The notes under the pieces: generated by a model | The model's database searches: none | Seen by the model: only the letters and a program-made list of their open reading frames with translations | What the model was told of the DNA's origin: nothing | Assembly (NCBI GenBank): GCA_003999685.1 | Contig: CP021221.1 | Span: 2,852,001-2,916,000 of the forward strand | DNA: 64,000 bases | Direction: 5' to 3' | From: Taiwanofungus camphoratus | Lineage: Eukaryota; Basidiomycota; Agaricomycetes; Polyporales; Taiwanofungaceae | In this document: piece after piece, positions 24,850 to 36,202 of the stretch | How positions within the stretch are numbered: the stretch's first letter is position 1 | How the letters are laid out: every line of letters begins with the position of its first letter | Position numbers and translations under genes: made by a program

Positions 24850-26120
24850 TCAAGCCACGTCTAACAAGTCCACAATCACCGGTTGGAAGGGCGCCTCCCC
24901 GAATGAAATCCTTCCTCCCCCCTGCCTCCGGGCCCTCGGACCCATAGGCCAATTGGCCGCATTCACGAAAACGGTTTGTTCATCGCCACCGCCATCTTCA
25001 GATATAGCTTCGTCATCACCTTGCCATTTATGGATCAGAGCGCCGTGACCCTCGTGGATGTGCCCGAAGACATGCAACCTCGGACGCAAGGAGGAAAGTC
25101 TGGCCGCCAGAGACTTGCACCCCACGTTCTCGTTGGTTAGAGTCATGTCAAATAGCTCATACGGTGGACCATGAGTGAGTCTATGAGAGCAGAAAATTAT
25201 GATCTCATTCACAATGCAATAACTAAATGGCTTACAATATGTCCGTCTTCGGAAAGGCCGAGATTAACTCTGGAAATCAACACCAGATCGGAATGAGCGC
25301 CGAGCTGAAAGAAATTCTATGCTAACAAGAGAGATTCACTTTCGGCTTCTTCTCCTCGTTGATAATTGAAGGCCCAATTGTAGAAGTGTGGTGACCACTG
25401 TAGACATAATACATATGTCGCTATTGGGTAAGCCGTTCTCAGGTGGGCAGAACTACTACCCACCGGTGATCCGTATACGGACCAGGTCTTGCCACCTCCC
25501 TTCACTTGGAACTCATGCGTCTCATCTTCGAGATAGACTATACCGGCTCTCATGGCCTTATGCCCTTGCACTAGATCCTGTATTAGGCCAATATTCTTTG
25601 GAACATATAGTGAGCTAAAATATCTGAGTTGGTGGTCAGACGACGTACCTGCTTCTGAGTGCTGTGCCACCGATGGAAGTTGTTATCATACCAGTCATCA
25701 TGATCATCGAGTGGTAGATCGTGGTTTCCAGCAATGATTCTCACGAAATGAACGTAGTCGCTCAGTACTAGTGCTCCAGATGCAGATTAAGGCAGTTCTG
25801 AGATACACCCGTACTTACATCTTCTTCGGATGTGGTAGATCGACAAGCCACTCCATGGTGCTGTGAAAGTCTGAATAAGTGCCAGCAGCGGTCAGATCGC
25901 CGCTATGCAGTAACACGTCTCCATCGGGAACAGGAAACCTGCGCGAGTGTGTGTCACTGATGCAGATAAAGCGTGTCCATGCAGCAGAAGGCTTCGGCGG
26001 GGGATCAGTGATATTATATTCCAGGTGAACAACTGCGGTGGGAGAGCTGAGTGTCGTCGCAGGGCTAGCACCGGAGCTGCTGTCCACAGGGTTGCCCTCT
26101 GAGGGAAGACTCTCAGCCAT
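24850..26120 (-). CDS. calcineurin-like metallophosphoesterase (MPPED/239FB type)
   Basis: Six exons: 26120..25819, 25760..25649, 25595..25464, 25397..25340, 25269..25236 and 25180..24850, giving 322 aa. Metal-binding motifs appear in order: ISDTHSRRF (D-x-H), LLHSGDLT (GD), IAGNHD (GNHD), LLTHGPP (H) and VFGHIHEGHG (GHxH). This set and spacing fit the small MPPED1/2-like phosphoesterases common in fungi, which use two metal ions and act on phosphodiesters. The physiological substrate is unknown. The THGPP motif depends on the small 34-nt exon. The gene starts only 20 bp after the stop of the upstream membrane-protein gene on the same strand, so its promoter must overlap that gene. Confidence 0.93.
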
Positions 26121-26140
26121 GTTCCCAGTTCAGGACCCGC

Positions 26141-26490
26141 TCAAACTCGCAGACTAGGACGGTACAACTCGAAGAGGCGAGATGCATATGCACCTATCCC
26201 AGCAAAGAATCCCACGGCTGTGGAGTATGAAATTCACCAACCAGATTTGCTATAGACGCTGACAAGAAGGTACGCAAACGAGAGGAGGCTTAGAAGTATA
26301 TATCCAGAATTCCATATATACCACATAGCATTTTGCCAGTCTTCAAAGCAACCGCCGAGCAGGACCGAGTAAAGACCAGTGACCACAGCGATGACGGCAG
26401 TCTTGAGTAGATTGTCACTGCTAAGTAGAAGGAACAAATCAGGATCATGAGTACGGATGATGTCGACTTGAATTGCTTATTTGCTTCCAT
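26141..26490 (-). CDS. small two-helix membrane protein (84 aa)
   Basis: Three exons: 26490..26468, 26420..26242 and 26193..26141. Introns are 47 and 48 nt and phases close. The product starts MEANKQFNSDNLLKTAV, has two hydrophobic helices (about residues 12-30 and 46-65) around a CFEDWQN loop, and ends LFELYRPSLRV. Neither frame alone is convincing; the 47-nt first intron is what joins the start codon to the helix frame. I do not recognise the family. The gene ends 20 bp before the phosphoesterase start on the same strand. Confidence 0.6.
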
Positions 26491-27091
26491 GTTGAACGCA
26501 TGTGCTGGTGCCTATACTCTACGTGCTGCTTGTAATTGTGCTCGCGAAGTCTGTGTCTATGGCTGACTGCGGCAGTCTACTTTCTTTCTGAACTCACGGT
26601 CAGAGAACCCCAGGACGAACACACTTTCTGATCGCGATCATGAGAATGCTTGATCATTATTCTAATTCCGCTCAGTTCAAGTATTATGATATTCATCACT
26701 GTGTATCTTTGGCTATAACTCTACAGCACAAATGGTTTCCTTCCTCATCGTATTAATCACAATCTGGGTCCAACTTAGGAGCTCCTGATGAGATATCAAG
26801 CTTTACTTCAGGATTGCGGACTCTTCGTAACATTGAGTAGGGTAAATAGTCGGGTGCGTACACACGTAGATTTCCGACGAATTGGCCTCGACTGGTTGTG
26901 TTCCCGCAAGTTCCGCTGCGCGCAGTGTAACTTAGTTACTTCTCTCCTCGGATGCGGAATCTTCCGGCCGACATCTGAGCCGTTTTCTAATTCTCAGTCT
27001 ACTGTTTGAAAACCGCTGCATCGTTGTGCAACGCGCGATCCTGCAACCTGGTGAGTCACTTTGGTCTCAGTGGTCGCCAATTGCATATTCT
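26491..27091. other. divergent intergenic region
   Basis: 600 bp between the small membrane protein (minus) and the racemase-like gene (plus). Presumed shared promoter; no other feature seen. Confidence 0.4.
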
Positions 27092-28240
27092 ATGGCCGGG
27101 TCGTCAATACCTCTCTCTCGATCTTCTATTCAAGCGGCCCATGGGATCATCAAACCACATATACATTGCACTCCCGTGTTCACTTCTTCCTCCCTTTCAG
27201 CCTCTCTTATCTGCCATAATCCGCTCTACTTCAAGGCAGAGAACTTGCAGAAAGGTGGTGCATTCAAGTTTAGAGGTGCCAGTTACAGCTTGAGCTGCTT
27301 GACTGAAGATGAGCTCGAGAAGGGGGTGTGTACACATAGTTCAGGTGAGTAATCCCCGCCGCGAACTTGTCTTAGATTCAGTACTAAGGTGAATAGGAAA
27401 CCATGCCGGTGCATTAGCATTAGCTGCTAAGGAACGGGGAGTCAAGTGTTACGTGGTCATGGTGGGTATACACTTCGACTACTTTCAGACCCTAGTATAC
27501 ACCACGTAGATGGTTCCTTCTAGCCCAACAATTCCGCACAGCCTAAAGTAGATGCCGTGCGTGCATATGGCGCAGAAATAACTTTCTGCGAACCCAATGC
27601 AGCAGCGAGAGCTTCCACTCTCGAGTCAGTTCAGGCGCGGACAGGAGCGACATTCATTCCGCCGTACGATGCTGTCAACACTATATTAGGACAGGGTACT
27701 GCGCTTCTAGAGCTGATGCAGCAGTGCCCGGAACCTTTGGCAGCCGTAATTGCCCCTGTAGGGGGTGGAGGCCTTCTCGCTGGGACGGCTATCGCGGCCG
27801 AAGGGACAGGTGTCAGAGTTTTTGGGGCCGAACCTGCAGGGGCGGATGACTGCGCACAGGGACTGGAGGAAGGGAAACGGAGAGAGGATGTCCAACCAGA
27901 TACGATCGCGGATGGCCTTAGGACACCGGTGGGACTGATCAATTTCCCCATCATCCAAGAGAAAGTCGAGAAGGTTATTGTCGTTTCAGATGAGGTTTGT
28001 CCCCCGCCGTATTGTCAATTCCCTTTCTAAATCCAGTACGTTTGCCAACAGGAGATTGTAGAGGCAATGCGGCTGATGTGGGAGAGGTTGAAGCTGGTTG
28101 TTGAACCCAGTGGTGCTGTTGCTTTTGCGGCAGCCCGAAGTCCGGCATTTCAAGCTTTAGGTATCAAAGGGCCTGTGGGTATAATTATCAGCGGGGGCAA
28201 CATCGACCTCTCAGAGCCGTTGCCTTGGTGCAAGCAATAG
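27092..28240 (+). CDS. PLP-dependent serine racemase / threonine dehydratase-like enzyme
   Basis: Exons 27092..27344, 27397..27461, 27524..27994 and 28052..28240 give 325 aa, the length of eukaryotic serine racemase. The Schiff-base lysine is in KGGAFKFRGA. The substrate loop is HSSGNHAGALALAA, the phosphate-binding loop is VGGGGLLAG, and the C-terminal ISGGNIDL binds the cofactor ring. There is no C-terminal ACT regulatory domain, which separates it from biosynthetic Ilv1. It probably racemises or dehydrates serine or a hydroxy-amino acid in the cytosol. Which activity dominates cannot be told from sequence. Confidence 0.93.
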
Positions 28241-28953
28241 AGCAACATTAGCGACATAGCATTAGCATCGTCTTGGTAAGCCCTTCGAACCACGGACGTG
28301 TAAGTGAGGTACGTAACAGCATACTTACCCAGCTACTTTTGTTCTACCTCGCTAGTAAGTCTTTATTCGGATATCTGGACACTGTTGTGAACTCATCTCT
28401 GGTCTCGATATACGTGATGAATTATGTATGCTACATTGGATGGTGTTCACCTCATGCATAGTGATTCCATGCGATGTCATAATCGTTCAGTCGTTTACAG
28501 CTTCTATCCCTGTATATGGGAGACCTCATATCACTTCCGTTGATCGTCAGTTATGCTTTATGTCCTGCGCCTGCATCTAGACAAGTCGGAAATCGAAATC
28601 GCTGCTCTGGGTGACCCATAACGAAAGGAAAGTGGAACAGATCTGAGCTATGCAAACCAGTAAGCCACTCAAAATCGGAAGTATTAGGCTTCAGAATTCC
28701 TGTTGTATCGCGACACGAATCCACTTGGTAGCTACATTCAAGAGCTTTTCTGTGAAGGATATTTGGAATTTGATGATGGCCGTATCCCTTGTCAAATCAA
28801 AACAGGTATCGTTTCTCTGCCTAACTGTTACATATATATCAAAATAAGTTTTTGAAGTGAAACGCTGCTCATCATGTCTCATCAATTTCGTAAAATCTGA
28901 TCGTTAGGCTGTGACATCTGCATCTCGTTCTCAGGCGCCCCTCAAATAATGTC
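28241..28953. other. intergenic region
   Basis: Spacer between two convergent genes. AT-rich in its right half, no supported feature. Confidence 0.45.
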
Positions 28954-31373
28954 TTACGAAAGTCCCAGGCTGGAGCGAATAACGTCCTGCAGGGTGTAGC
29001 CGTCATCCTGTGAAACCGTCATCAGTCAGTAAAAATGGGAAGTCAAGGGCTTAGACTTGCCTGATCGAGTGACCAAGTGAAGCATCCTGCCATGCCATTA
29101 TTCTTTGCGAAAGTTGCCTTGTCGCCGAGCGAGTAAGTGTCATCATATGTGATCACAGTAGTTCTCGCGGTGTCAAAGAGATACGGTGTGTCGCTACAAT
29201 TATCCCAACCTGTCCAAATCCGATCATCAAAACCCGAAACGAACATCATAGGAGGCAAAAATGACCCACCTTCAGTATATCCATTGTTTTGCACATACGT
29301 CCCGTCCGACTGTTTCTTCAAGGCACCCAGCGCCACAATTTGGTTGAAGGGAATCTGCTGGCCCCAGTATGAGCTTAAATCGCCCGCCGAACTCTGCTGA
29401 ACGTCGCTAGCTGTTTTTCCCTTCATCCTCGGATGTGCGCCATTTAAGGCATTCGGTGTGCCCTTCTCCTTCTCCTTACCATCCTCCTTCTGCGGGACCA
29501 CGCACGCGAGTGCCTTTCCGGTCTTGGGGTTGCGCATTGGCAATCCGAGAACCCGTGTACGGTGCTGCTCTAAGAGGAAGCCTGGCGGCGGCACGGCAAT
29601 ATCTTCCAGCGTCTTCGCAGTGCTCTTGGATACATATCCGTACAGCGGCAGACCGAGCACGAGCTGCGACGCGGGGAAATTCGCGGCCGTCCATTGATTG
29701 AAAGCTGCCTGCGCACTGTATTGCGGCTGCTGGGAGTTGCCGCAAGCGTTGCTCAATGGCGCATTGGGACCTGGCGTGGAGGAGGCGCCCCAGACGTCGT
29801 AATTCCTGCAGAGTGGATAATCAGCCAGACAATGGAATGAGCAGGCGTAGCGGACACACATGATGTTGGCATAGGTCATTTGCTCCGCATAGGCAGAGAC
29901 ATCGGAGAGAGGGTTGCCATCTGAGCCTTGCCATGGTTGATCCGTCACTGCCGCAGAGATAATCTTGCCCTGGCCAAGTGCAGATCGCAGGTCTTTGAAG
30001 AACGTGAGAAGGTTGGCCGAATCATCTGAAGCATAGAGGTTTCCGGCGCCCGACTGTCCTGGGTACTCCTGGAGTACATAAACAATGAGTCTAACGGAAA
30101 CAAGGAGATTTCATTAAACATCGTACCCAGTCGATGTCAATTCCTGACAGGTGTATAAACACAAATAAGCAATGATGGCTGGGTGCATATCAATGAACAG
30201 CCCACCGTCTAGGTTATAAGTGTTCACCGCATTGACACAAGCCTTCACAAAGGTCGACCTGTTTGACGAAGAGCCGACAGCCTGCGAGAAGTAATGACTC
30301 CCGCCCCATCCACCTTCGACGAACGTATTTGTCAGTCGCATTTCATCAGTTGCATATCCAGCACACCTACCAATCGAAAGCACAATCTTGGTATCATGTC
30401 CACTGTTGTGCGCACTACTGACCAATGTCTGCAAAGTGGACGTCGCCCCATCGTCCCAATCAATAGTGGATGAGGAGTTTGGCGTTGCAAAGGCTGATGA
30501 TGAGAAAATTAGCTTATTGGCACTACAGGAAAACCCTTTGCAAAAACCAGGATGTAAGGTAACGTAAGTGGGCAGTCTCAAAGACTCGCCATGATCCAGC
30601 TTTCAGAGTACGCGCTGGATGTGTGCAACAGCAGGTACGTAGGAAGCAAGTCGTGTGATCTATCTCAGTCAATCAAGGTGATGTTCAACACCTGTTTTTG
30701 GACTTCTTCCTTGATAACAGCAAAGCGGGAATAATGTACTCCCTCAAGCGAAGGTATGTAGGATGTCAAAATTTTCTGGTCAGACAACATACCGAACAAC
30801 AGAATGCCAAATTTGGAAAAATCAAGGTTCTGCGGAGGATTGCTGTTCGATGCCCAGTCGGGGTAGTACGCAGCAGCAATCGGAGTGCTTGACGCTGCGG
30901 AGAGCATCCCCTCAAGTTGCAAGGCGGTCCTCCTAGAGAGTGTCGACGGAAGCGCATCCTCTGGATTAAATTGGGTAGGTGTAGAGGTAGACGGTGTCAG
31001 AAACTTGAGTAGAGCAGGACTAGTGATGTATTGTGAAGACTGCAGGAGGCTGGCGAGGTACGCGTTCAAGCCTTCCTTACGTTCCGCTATGAGCTTGTCG
31101 TCAACCCATGCAGATCGGAGGAACGAAGTAACTAGAATCCTTTTCGGGGGAAGAGCTCCTGGATCGCCGAGGGTGTTGTGCAAATCTACAAACTAGAGGA
31201 AATGTGTTTAAACATGGTACACTCGCGTACTCCCAGATATTCACCTCTGAGTAACGCCTTGCGACTTCCGCCTTCTGGCCATCGGCAGATATTACCTCAA
31301 TGATGTAGAGCACATGTGGGCGAGGGGAGGATGCAGTCGTGTGCTTGATGATGGAGGCATTCTGGACGGTCAT
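28954..31373 (-). CDS. PX-domain / GH18 chitinase fusion protein
   Basis: Eight exons: 31373..31245, 31192..30793, 30493..30371, 30313..30206, 30143..30127 (17 nt), 30068..29860, 29805..29061 and 29007..28954, giving 594 aa. Residues ~20-115 form a PX-like domain: VLYIIEVISADGQ, VARRYSEFVDLHNTLGDP, the PPKR turn, then a helix starting VDDKLIAERKEGLNAYLASL. After a linker, GH18 begins at IAAAYYPDWAS and has VLSIGGWGGS, the catalytic DGIDIDWEYPG (Glu is the acid), MNYDVWG and CFTWSLDQDDG. No signal peptide precedes PX, so the enzyme is probably intracellular and phosphoinositide-bound. One intron is 299 nt, far longer than the others, and the last intron has a GC donor. PX and GH18 join within one 400-nt exon, which argues against two adjacent genes. 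Confidence 0.88.
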
Positions 31374-32232
31374 GACGGAGCAGACGGGAGACAAATAGCA
31401 CAGATAATCAGGGGAAAAACAGTGCGCCTGAGGGGGGAAATTTCCAACGGCGTAGGAAGCAGGGAATCTGCGGACTCATACTTATAGGGGGAATGTCAAC
31501 GAAGATGTGGCTGACTTCTCCTGTGGGAGGTCAGCATCAAGAAGTGTCCACATGGCTCCAGGCCCTCGTCCAACTGCATAACATGTTATTGGGAATAAAT
31601 TGTGATGGCCTATAGCAGAGGCAGGGAACTTCACTATTTTGGACGATAGGATCGGACGCCCGACGTTCGCCCGCTGCGACTTGCGAGCGGTAACAGCAAC
31701 CACCGATAACGCCTTCCTTAGGAGGCCATAGCCGCTGCATGCCCCCGTGATAAGCACGTGCAACTTCTGATCCTTCAATTCACGTTTCCAGGCTTCAGTC
31801 TCCTTGCCAGCTAGATACGGCCTTGGTGTTTTCCATACGAATACTTTACTAAATTGGTGGGTGAATAGACTGGTTCGATACGCGAAATAGGCGTTCGACA
31901 GATCCTCTCGATAATGGGAGTGGTTTCAGCGGATCCGCAATGATTGCATCCACTGAACATATCACACTACTTTGAAACCAATCATATGCGTGCGAGGTCG
32001 TTCCATTTCTCGTAGAGATCTGCATCCTGCATTGTACGATCACTTAATTCAACTGCTAGCCGACCGTATGTCTATGGAGATGGATCGTCACAAGCAACTC
32101 TGCGGATCCAGGGGGACCTTTTGTCAGTCACAAGCTGATTGCACATCACAGGTTGCAACTTTAGAAAATCATTGCCATAAGCAAAATAGAGTAGCAAATA
32201 CTAGACGGTGGTAGAAGAAATTTACAATCGTG
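31374..32232. other. intergenic region with a coding-like fragment
   Basis: Mostly without a supported gene. On the minus strand about 31845-31720 reads VWKTPRPYLAG, then KELKDQ-like sequence and LHVLITGACSGYG, which looks like the start of a nucleotide-binding fold. It does not continue into a recognisable domain and may be a gene relic. Confidence 0.3.
31477..31484 (-). promoter_or_regulatory. TATA-box-like element
   Basis: On the minus strand ctataagt lies about 105 bp upstream of the PX-GH18 start codon. Plausible TATA box; inference. Confidence 0.35.
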
Positions 32233-34320
32233 CTACCGTAGCTCCTTTGGAGGAACGAACTCTGGAATATTTCCCCATTCGAATTTATCGCTCTTGAACG
32301 CGTCCAGAGCGATGGCGGGTAAGAGCTGCATGTAATTGTCGGGAAGCAATGCATCGTACTTGTCCAATCCGGGCTTATGTTTTACTCTCATGCGCGCAGC
32401 AGCGAAGTCTGGCCTGCCTGACTGGGCTTTGGACGCCGGCGGAGGTTGCGCGGGGGTAGTACCGAAAGCAGAAACAGGCGGCGTGGCAAGTGAACCAAAC
32501 GGGGAAGTTGGTTGCGGCGGTGCTGTGGAGACAAAGGCAGACGTCGGTTGAGTCGGTGCTGTGGACGCGAACGCGGAAACTGGCTGGCTCTGATTCTGAG
32601 GAGAACCAAAAGCGGACTGTACGTTGTTCGTTGTAGCGAAAGCACTGCCACCACTAGAGGAGATTCCAAATGCAGAGCCCGAAGGCTGCGAGCCGAACGC
32701 AGATTGTGTTGGCCCCGACGCTGGCGAGCCAAATGCCGAGTTCGCCGTCGGTTGTGTCAGTCCAGCGAAAGCAGAACCAGGTTGCGAGTTGAACGGAGAC
32801 GGGGCAGAAGGTGTGCCAAACGCTTGTGGCATTGTTCTGTTCGCGAGCGCACCAAACGCAGATGTCGCACCAAATGCAGGTGTTGTGCTCGTCGTACTTC
32901 CAAATGCAGATGGACTGCCTGCGGGAGTGGTACCACCACCTAAGGAAGACTGTCCAAATATACTCGAAGGATTCGATGTGGTACTGGCGGTCCCCGTCCC
33001 GAACGCAGAAGGCTGACCCGCGAAAGCGGAGAATCCACCCCCGCTGTTAGTCCCATTGCCACTCGAAGACGATGATGGGTTAGCGAATGCGGCAAAACCG
33101 CCGCCACTTGTTCCAGAAGAGCCAAATGCACCAGTCGCGGGCTTGATAAAAGACGCTGGCTGTGAGGTCTGCCCAAACGAGGACTGTCCAAAAGCAGGGG
33201 CACTTTGAGACGGCTGACTAAACACCGATGTATTCCTTACTGGCTGCCCAAAAGCGGAGGTACCTTGGGCGGGCTGTCCGAGGGCGGATGTTCCTTGCAA
33301 CTGTCCGAACGTGGACGCACTTTGAGGCTGCCCGAAAGCGGACGTCCCCTGTGCTGGTTGCCCAAAAGCTGACGTTGCCGGTGGCGCGGCCGACTGTCCA
33401 AAAGTAGGCCTAGCCTGGACAGGTTGCCCGAAAGCAGATGTTCCCTGTGCAGACTGTCCAAACGCCGATATGCCCTGGGCAGGCTGGCTAAAGGCAGACT
33501 GGCCAAAGGTGGGCTGGCTGAATGCTGATGTCGTTGTGCTGCCCGAACCAAATGCGGAACCACTGCTGAACGCAGACTGCCCACCAAGCCCGGATGGTTT
33601 TCCAAAAGCAGACGTGCCGGTGGGTACACCGAAGCCAAACACAACACCGGATGCAGAAGACCCAGGCTGAGATGTACCCTCTAAGTTGCGCATGGCTTGC
33701 TCGTAGACCTGTTGCATGTTCGACCGCGCGTTGGCAAAGACCTGCTCGGCAGCCGTAATTTTGTCTGCCTCATATCTGATCTGTTCCAATATAAGTGTGT
33801 CATTGGGCATGAGATCGGACAACTATACCACATACATATTCTGACGTCGTGCCCGCTTTCGCCGCCTCAAATGCCTTTACGCGCATTTCCTCAGGGGACT
33901 CATCGAGGCCAGGCACTATGGTTTGCTGCCCTTTCGCGGGGCCGTATGAAGAGAGAGGCCAAAGCGGCTTCTCTTTCTGTAGATCGGAGGACATACCCTC
34001 CATGCTGACATTGTAAGCCATCGAGAAATTAGCCTTTCCAGTCAGAGTGGTCAAAAAGAGATGCGAACGTGAACAGCTGGGTTGCTCCCGAGGTTGGGGG
34101 TGTCCATGATTGATCTATATGGTCGCATTAGCTTTGACCAATGATAACGTGTTAGAACAGTAACTTACTTCTGAAACTGCTTTGTCTTTGTCCATCTCTG
34201 GGATGCTCATTCCTACATCGGCTCCCAAACTTGCACTGCCCACGAAGGTAGTACTCGCAGACGACCTGTGTCAAGGGAATTAGTGATACCCCTCGTTGAT
34301 TTTGCATATGCGCAGACCAT
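32233..34320 (-). CDS. NUP42: FG nucleoporin with CCCH zinc finger (Nup42/Amo1 type)
   Basis: Five exons: 34320..34318 (start codon alone), 34265..34169, 34114..34069, 34004..33836 and 33780..32233, giving 620 aa. The N-terminus is a CCCH zinc finger, VVCEYYLRGQCKFGSRCRNEHP split across C-x-C spacing 8-5-x-H. Then comes a conserved block with KPLWPLSSYGPAKGQQT and SPEEMRVKAFEA, followed by IRYEADKITAAEQ. About 330 residues of FG repeats follow (many SAFG, AFGQP and FGSP units) and a short folded C-terminus ending EFVPPKELR. This is the plan of Nup42/hNUP42, a cytoplasmic-face pore protein that works with Gle1 in mRNA export. The start codon isolated on its own exon is inferred from GT right after ATG and an in-phase cacag acceptor. 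Confidence 0.88.
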
Positions 34321-34798
34321 GGCTTGAGTATTATCCGGATTCTGTACACGATGACGCTAGTGATAAACAGCGAGGATTCAGTGAGACTGATGCCGTATAT
34401 TGTGAACGTTCTCGCATGCTTGAGAGTGCGACGCTGAGGTTGTATGCATAAAGGAATCGAAGGCACGGTGTTCGGAGGCGCGTCGGCGGTGAAGCTCTTG
34501 CCCCCCAGGTACCTGGACATCTCTGCAACACCGGCGACCTCTTTCGCTCACCATCTCCCAAATCACTTTCTGGCTGTCTCTAGCGAACCGTAAACTCACA
34601 AGTATCTTTTCTGTTACTTCGTACAACGCAGGAAAACGTACAACTTCCTATGCTGTACTGAGGGCCCGTCTTTCCTCTCTAACCCTTCGTGAATTTTTGC
34701 TTGCCCCGGCCTGTCTGTCTGCACTTTGCTGTCTTAGCCTCTTGTATCTGTCGGAGAAGAACAAGGCAACACGTTTCCGGACTTGTACGGCCATAGCC
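34321..34798. promoter_or_regulatory. divergent promoter NUP42 / TAF4
   Basis: 478 bp between the two start codons. The right part is C/T-rich, as seen before other genes here. Open minus-strand frames in this interval are probably 5' UTR of NUP42 or chance. Confidence 0.45.
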
Positions 34799-36202
34799 AT
34801 GAAGTCTGAGCATGATACTCCGCAAACGCCAGCGACAACGTTCTCTGCAGCACAATGGGGGCCCAGTCGTGCGTCCGGATCCTTATTGGCGCTACTTAGA
34901 TGCTCAACTTGAACAGAGATACCTATCGACCCAGCGTTGCAGCAACAATCGCAGCACCCTACGTAAACGTACTGTCACCGTCAGCGAGCTTCCTCCTCGT
35001 TAATATTGCTATGCAGGTCTGCTTATCCCCACTATCAATACCAACACTATCCGCAGGCCACATACGGCCACTACCAATATGCGCCCCCACAGACTCCACA
35101 ACAGCAGACGCAGCCCCAAGCTATTGCTTCTACTTCAAGACAGAATACGCAGTCGAATGCCATGGACACCACGGACGTTGCAACACTAAATGACGCGCTC
35201 GGAAGTGCTGGCGTAGATCTCAGAGTATGCCGACTCCTTGAGCTGCCAGAGGCGGTCGTTGATATTTGACAGGCTGAGGAAGAAACACTACACAGGTCAT
35301 ACGACCAGTATCAATCCTATCGTCCCTACGAAGACCGCACAAGAAAACAGTGTGCCACTCCCAATTTTGATACCCATTTCCTCGGTGATACAATGCGTAA
35401 TATCGGTGCGCAGCACAAAGTGACCAAAGTTCCCGAGGATTCAGTCAATTACCTCGCGTTGGCCGTCCGCGCGCGTCTCCAGGACTTAATCACTGACATG
35501 ATTGCTGCCTCTGCGCACAGAACGGACACCCAGTTCGATCGACCTGCATCACATTACGACGATGGTAGTCCCATGTGGAGTATTGTGATCAGAAGCGACG
35601 TGGGCAAGCAGTTGGCAGCTCTGGAGAAGGTGGAGAGAGAAGAGGAGATGAGGCTGCGAAGGGAGAGGAAGGAGCGTGCAGAGGCTGCCGCAGCACAGTC
35701 TGCGGCATTGGCTACTCAAGGCGGGATGGGTATGTCAGTGGACGGCGCAGGTCTTGACGACGGCGAGGGCGGAGGTCCAAAAAAGAAGAAGAAGAAAGAA
35801 GGGCCCGGTGTCACCGCTCGAAACATGTCTGAAGACGTGCGGAAGAAGATGTCGAATGCTGTTGCGAGCCAGGCAGCAGGATTGGGTACAGGAAAGTATG
35901 CATGGATGACTACTGCGAGTGCAAACACGACTGCTCCTCCCAAACCGAAGCCTTCTACGACGTTGGCGTCGGCAGGTGCAGGCGGCTCGGGTGCGAGCAC
36001 TTCACCGGCGACGACAACAGCGCCTGCCGCAACGCCTGGTAGATGGGCTCGTCCATACGTGCCCACAAAACCAACACAAACGCAAGCGCAGCAGAAGGAG
36101 GAGGATTCACGGCGAACAGTGACATTACGCGACGCGTTATTTGTGATTGAGAAAGAGAGGGGACATGGAGGTGGAAGAGGTTCTGCAAGAGGATGGACTT
36201 GA
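34799..36202 (+). CDS. TAF4: TFIID subunit 4 (TAF4), histone-fold C-terminal type
   Basis: Exons 34799..34865, 34917..34962, 35017..35224 and 35273..36202 give 416 aa. After a short Pro/Gln/Tyr-rich N-terminus come DVATLNDALGSAGVDLRAEEE and helix H1, then FLGDTMRNIGAQHKV and VPEDSVNYLALAVRARLQDLI, the histone-fold-like TAF4 domain that pairs with TAF12. WSIVIRSDVGKQLAALEKVE follows with a long charged helix, a KKKKKKE tract and a conserved end TVTLRDALFVIEKERGHGGG. TAF4 stabilises TFIID at Pol II promoters. A 51-nt first intron removes an in-frame stop and yields WGPKIPIDPALQQQSQHP, so no frameshift is needed in the G-run at 34857-34861. Confidence 0.9.

Noticed and set aside
30665-31183. A separate PX-only gene next to a chitinase gene
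   Set aside because: The PX end and the first GH18 strand are in one 400-nt exon with no stop between, and the next exon continues the GH18 fold in phase.
31866-31890. B-box-like ggttcgatac suggesting a tRNA
   Set aside because: No A box and no cloverleaf pairing could be found around it.
32512-33670. Possible minisatellite or plus-strand Cys/Arg-rich gene
   Set aside because: The periodicity comes from FG repeats encoded on the minus strand by NUP42.
34857-34865. Apparent frameshift in a G-run near the TAF4 start
   Set aside because: A 51-nt GT/AG intron at 34866-34916 restores the frame and removes the in-frame stop, so no sequence error or mutation is needed.
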